This document shows, piece after piece, positions 60,678 to 64,000 of a DNA stretch of 64,000 nt. The DNA comes from Palsa-1392 sp036490335 (GTDB lineage Bacteria; Verrucomicrobiota; Verrucomicrobiia; Chthoniobacterales; UBA10450). The position numbers and the translations under genes were made by a program. The notes below the pieces were generated by a model. That model worked only from the letters and a program-made list of their open reading frames with translations. It did not search any database and was not told where the DNA came from. Every line of letters begins with the position of its first letter. Position 1 is the stretch's first letter. The stretch lies in the NCBI GenBank assembly GCA_036490335.1, contig DASXEB010000013.1, forward strand, positions 21,762-85,761. Direction: 5' to 3'.

Positions 60678-61547
60678 CTAACTATTGACGACGGTGCCGC
60701 CGTTTGGATGCAGGACCTGACCGGTCATGTAGGAAGAGTCGTCGGAGGCGAGAAAGAGAAAGCAGGTCGCGACTTCCCTCGGCTCGCCGGCGCGTTTCAT
60801 GGCGACGTCGCAGCCGAAAGTGGCGACGTGTTTTGCCGGCAGGGTCGAGGCAATGATCGGCGTCCAGATCGGGCCGGGCGCGATCGCGTTCACGCGAATA
60901 CCTTTCCCGACTAACGATAACGCGAGCGATCGGGTGAATCCTACGATGGCGCCTTTGCTCGCGGTGTAATCGATGAGTTTTGGGCTGCCTTTGTAGGTCG
61001 TAACGGAGGCGGTGTTGATGATGGTCGCGCCTTTTTTCAAGTGCGGAAGCGCGGCTTTGGTGAGGAAGAACATGGCGAAGATGTTGGTGCGAAAGGTGCG
61101 CAGCAGTTGTTTTTCGGTGATCTTTGCGATGCTTGGTTGCAAGCGTTGTTCGGCGGCGTTGTTCACGAGGATGTCGAGGCGGCCGAATTCTTTGATCGTT
61201 AGGCGAACGGCGCGCTGGCAGAATTTTTCCTGGCCGATGTCACCGGCGATGAGAAGGCATTTGCGGCCCTCTTTTTCGACCAGGCACAGCGTCTCTTGGG
61301 CGTCGCGGTGTTCATTTAAATAGACGATTGCGCTGTCGGCGCCTTCTTTGGCGAAGAGCACCGCAACGGCGCGACCGATGCCGCTGTCGCCGCCGGTAAC
61401 GAGCGCGACTTTGCCGGCGAGTTTCGCGCGGGTACGATCGACGGATTCACCGGAATCGGGCGGGGGGTGCATTTTGTACTGGCGGCCGGGTTGTTGTCGC
61501 TGCCTTTGCGCGGGCCGCTGTTGTTTTTTTTGCTTTTCGTTAGGCAT
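60678..61547 (-). CDS. SDR family oxidoreductase (YghA-type)
   Basis: 289 residues. A 40-residue basic and Gln-rich extension (M-P-N-E-K-Q-K-K-Q-Q) precedes the Rossmann motif T-G-G-D-S-G-I-G at 51-58; N-N-A-A-E and Y-T-A-S-K complete the short-chain dehydrogenase set. The layout matches the general-stress aldehyde reductases with an N-terminal extension. The start codon overlaps a 9-mer (61537), and the TAG stop lies in a degenerate copy (60676). It is divergent from the 23S gene. Confidence 0.88.
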   Translation of the reverse strand: MPNEKQKKQQRPAQRQRQQPGRQYKMHPPPDSGESVDRTRAKLAGKVALVTGGDSGIGRAVAVLFAKEGADSAIVYLNEHRDAQETLCLVEKEGRKCLLIAGDIGQEKFCQRAVRLTIKEFGRLDILVNNAAEQRLQPSIAKITEKQLLRTFRTNIFAMFFLTKAALPHLKKGATIINTASVTTYKGSPKLIDYTASKGAIVGFTRSLALSLVGKGIRVNAIAPGPIWTPIIASTLPAKHVATFGCDVAMKRAGEPREVATCFLFLASDDSSYMTGQVLHPNGGTVVNS

Positions 61548-61997
61548 AGTTTGTTCGAATTTCCGCGTCGATTTGCTCGATTCGTTTTTCGCTGCGTCCG
61601 CTAGGCGAGGTCCTCGAGGCGAGAATGGTCGCGAACGAAAAAAATTTCGAGAAAATTTGTTTTGCGGGTTGACGATCAGCCGCGGTAACGTAATTTCGCA
61701 ATCCCGCTGGACGCGGGGCTCGAACTTGTTCGAGTTGGTTCTTGTACATTGGGGACTGCAAATTGATGCTCAATTTTGTCCCGGCATGATTTTCGGAAAC
61801 GAGATGATCGTCGGCGCCAGGTTGAGTTTTTTTGTCGCCCGAATGGATGAGGCCGCTGGTTCTTTGATATCTACATACAGGGTAGTAAATACAACTTTTT
61901 AGAGCTGAGTCTGAATCTTAATAGAAGCTCCGGTCTTCGGATCGGGGCGGAGGGTTTCAGTTATCAAAGATCTCTGGTCGAAAGACCGGAACAGATT
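61548..61997. other. Leader of the 23S rRNA gene without a 16S gene
   Basis: About 450 bases between the SDR start and the 23S 5' end. I find no 16S end, no tRNA and no protein gene. The right half holds a 9-bp stem with UUCG loop (61927-61948) and a 6-bp stem with GAAA loop just before the 23S start, typical rRNA processing or leader elements. Confidence 0.6.
61864..61891 (+). promoter_or_regulatory. Candidate promoter for the 23S rRNA gene
   Basis: TTGATA at 61864-61869 and TAAATA at 61886-61891 with a 16-base spacer. It sits about 105 bases before the 23S 5' end in an AT-rich stretch, but the match to consensus is only moderate. A second TTGACG at 61669-61674 has no good partner. Confidence 0.35.

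Positions 61998-64000
<2,003 letters not shown>

Larger units (their letters stand above)
1416..61545. repeat. Dispersed 9-mer GCCTAACGA / TCGTTAGGC, about 97 exact copies
   Basis: Counted by eye. TCGTTAGGC starts at 1416, 2322, 3841, 5948, 6405, 7618, 7710, 7855, 9061, 10373, 10766, 12369, 13620, 13687, 13723, 14999, 15902, 16828, 17867, 21506, 21526, 22636, 23827, 24681, 24769, 25723, 26023, 26751, 33951, 36991, 38860, 38985, 39677, 39688, 42059, 42345, 46746, 48097, 49164, 49624, 50383, 51161, 55081, 57412, 57889, 57970, 58216, 58779, 58812, 59886, 60591, 61196, 61537. GCCTAACGA starts at 1990, 3313, 6803, 9753, 11748, 13645, 14223, 14851, 14887, 15116, 16557, 16800, 16878, 17337, 17895, 18248, 20837, 21038, 21488, 22794, 23238, 23480, 24606, 24978, 25110, 26372, 27371, 27789, 29553, 37973, 37995, 42517, 46669, 47039, 47201, 48329, 49371, 49988, 56346, 56415, 57219, 58156, 58794, 59951. 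Many one-base variants also occur. Confidence 0.93.

Noticed and set aside
1416..61545. The 9-mer as a restriction-modification or Chi-like site
   Set aside because: A restriction site would normally be avoided, not enriched; Chi-like sites are strand-biased, whereas orientations are balanced here.

Overview
The window looks like one contiguous stretch of a GC-rich, Gram-negative-type bacterial chromosome. Outer-membrane lipoproteins, an LptF/LptG permease, LolA and an MMPL exporter point to a diderm. PEP-CTERM-like anchors, an autotransporter-associated beta-strand protein and the general gene style suggest Verrucomicrobiota. That assignment is inference; the partial 23S rRNA at the right end would settle it.

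Layout. 0-8 kb: 3' end of a cytochrome c oxidase subunit I gene, lipid kinase, phosphoesterase, Kup potassium transporter, small lipoprotein, alanine dehydrogenase, AlgH/YqgE protein, RecF and a transglutaminase-like protein. 8-20 kb: a DUF4230-like protein behind a terminator-like leader, a large AsmA/TamB-like protein, a small secreted protein, a frameshifted M48 peptidase, an S1/P1 nuclease, SMC and an unknown coiled-coil protein. 20-28 kb: amino-acid permease, gamma-glutamyltransferase, M20 peptidase, NlpC/P60 endopeptidase, the queF-queC queuosine genes, DUF6572 and VOC proteins, and apt. 28-37 kb: an accessory-looking block with an unknown protein behind a 42-bp tandem array, a membrane protein, a phosphodiesterase-TPR-sulfotransferase fusion and four tandem secreted paralogues. 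37-43 kb: clpS-DUF2017, an msrB/ECF sigma/small regulator operon, an MFS transporter and a second transglutaminase. 43-53 kb: a 21-bp array in front of an autotransporter-like protein, LptF/G permease, a lipoprotein-MMPL-LolA operon, hydrolase, universal stress protein, and another 21-bp array in front of an unknown protein. 53-62 kb: a broken hicBA pair, coaD, the yceD-rpmF-plsX-fabH operon, tatD, an L,D-transpeptidase, gmd, rph and an SDR gene. 62-64 kb: 5' two thirds of a 23S rRNA gene with no 16S gene upstream.

Two features stand out. First, the non-palindromic 9-mer GCCTAACGA (or its complement TCGTTAGGC) occurs about 97 times by my count, where about 0.5 is expected by chance. It lies in both orientations, inside genes and between them, often forms inverted pairs, and in about a dozen genes supplies or abuts the stop codon. 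This is the pattern of a DNA uptake sequence. It is missing from several 3-4 kb blocks, which are the accessory-looking ones. Second, three unrelated tandem arrays with periods of 21, 21 and 42 bp sit directly in front of three genes in or next to those motif-free blocks.
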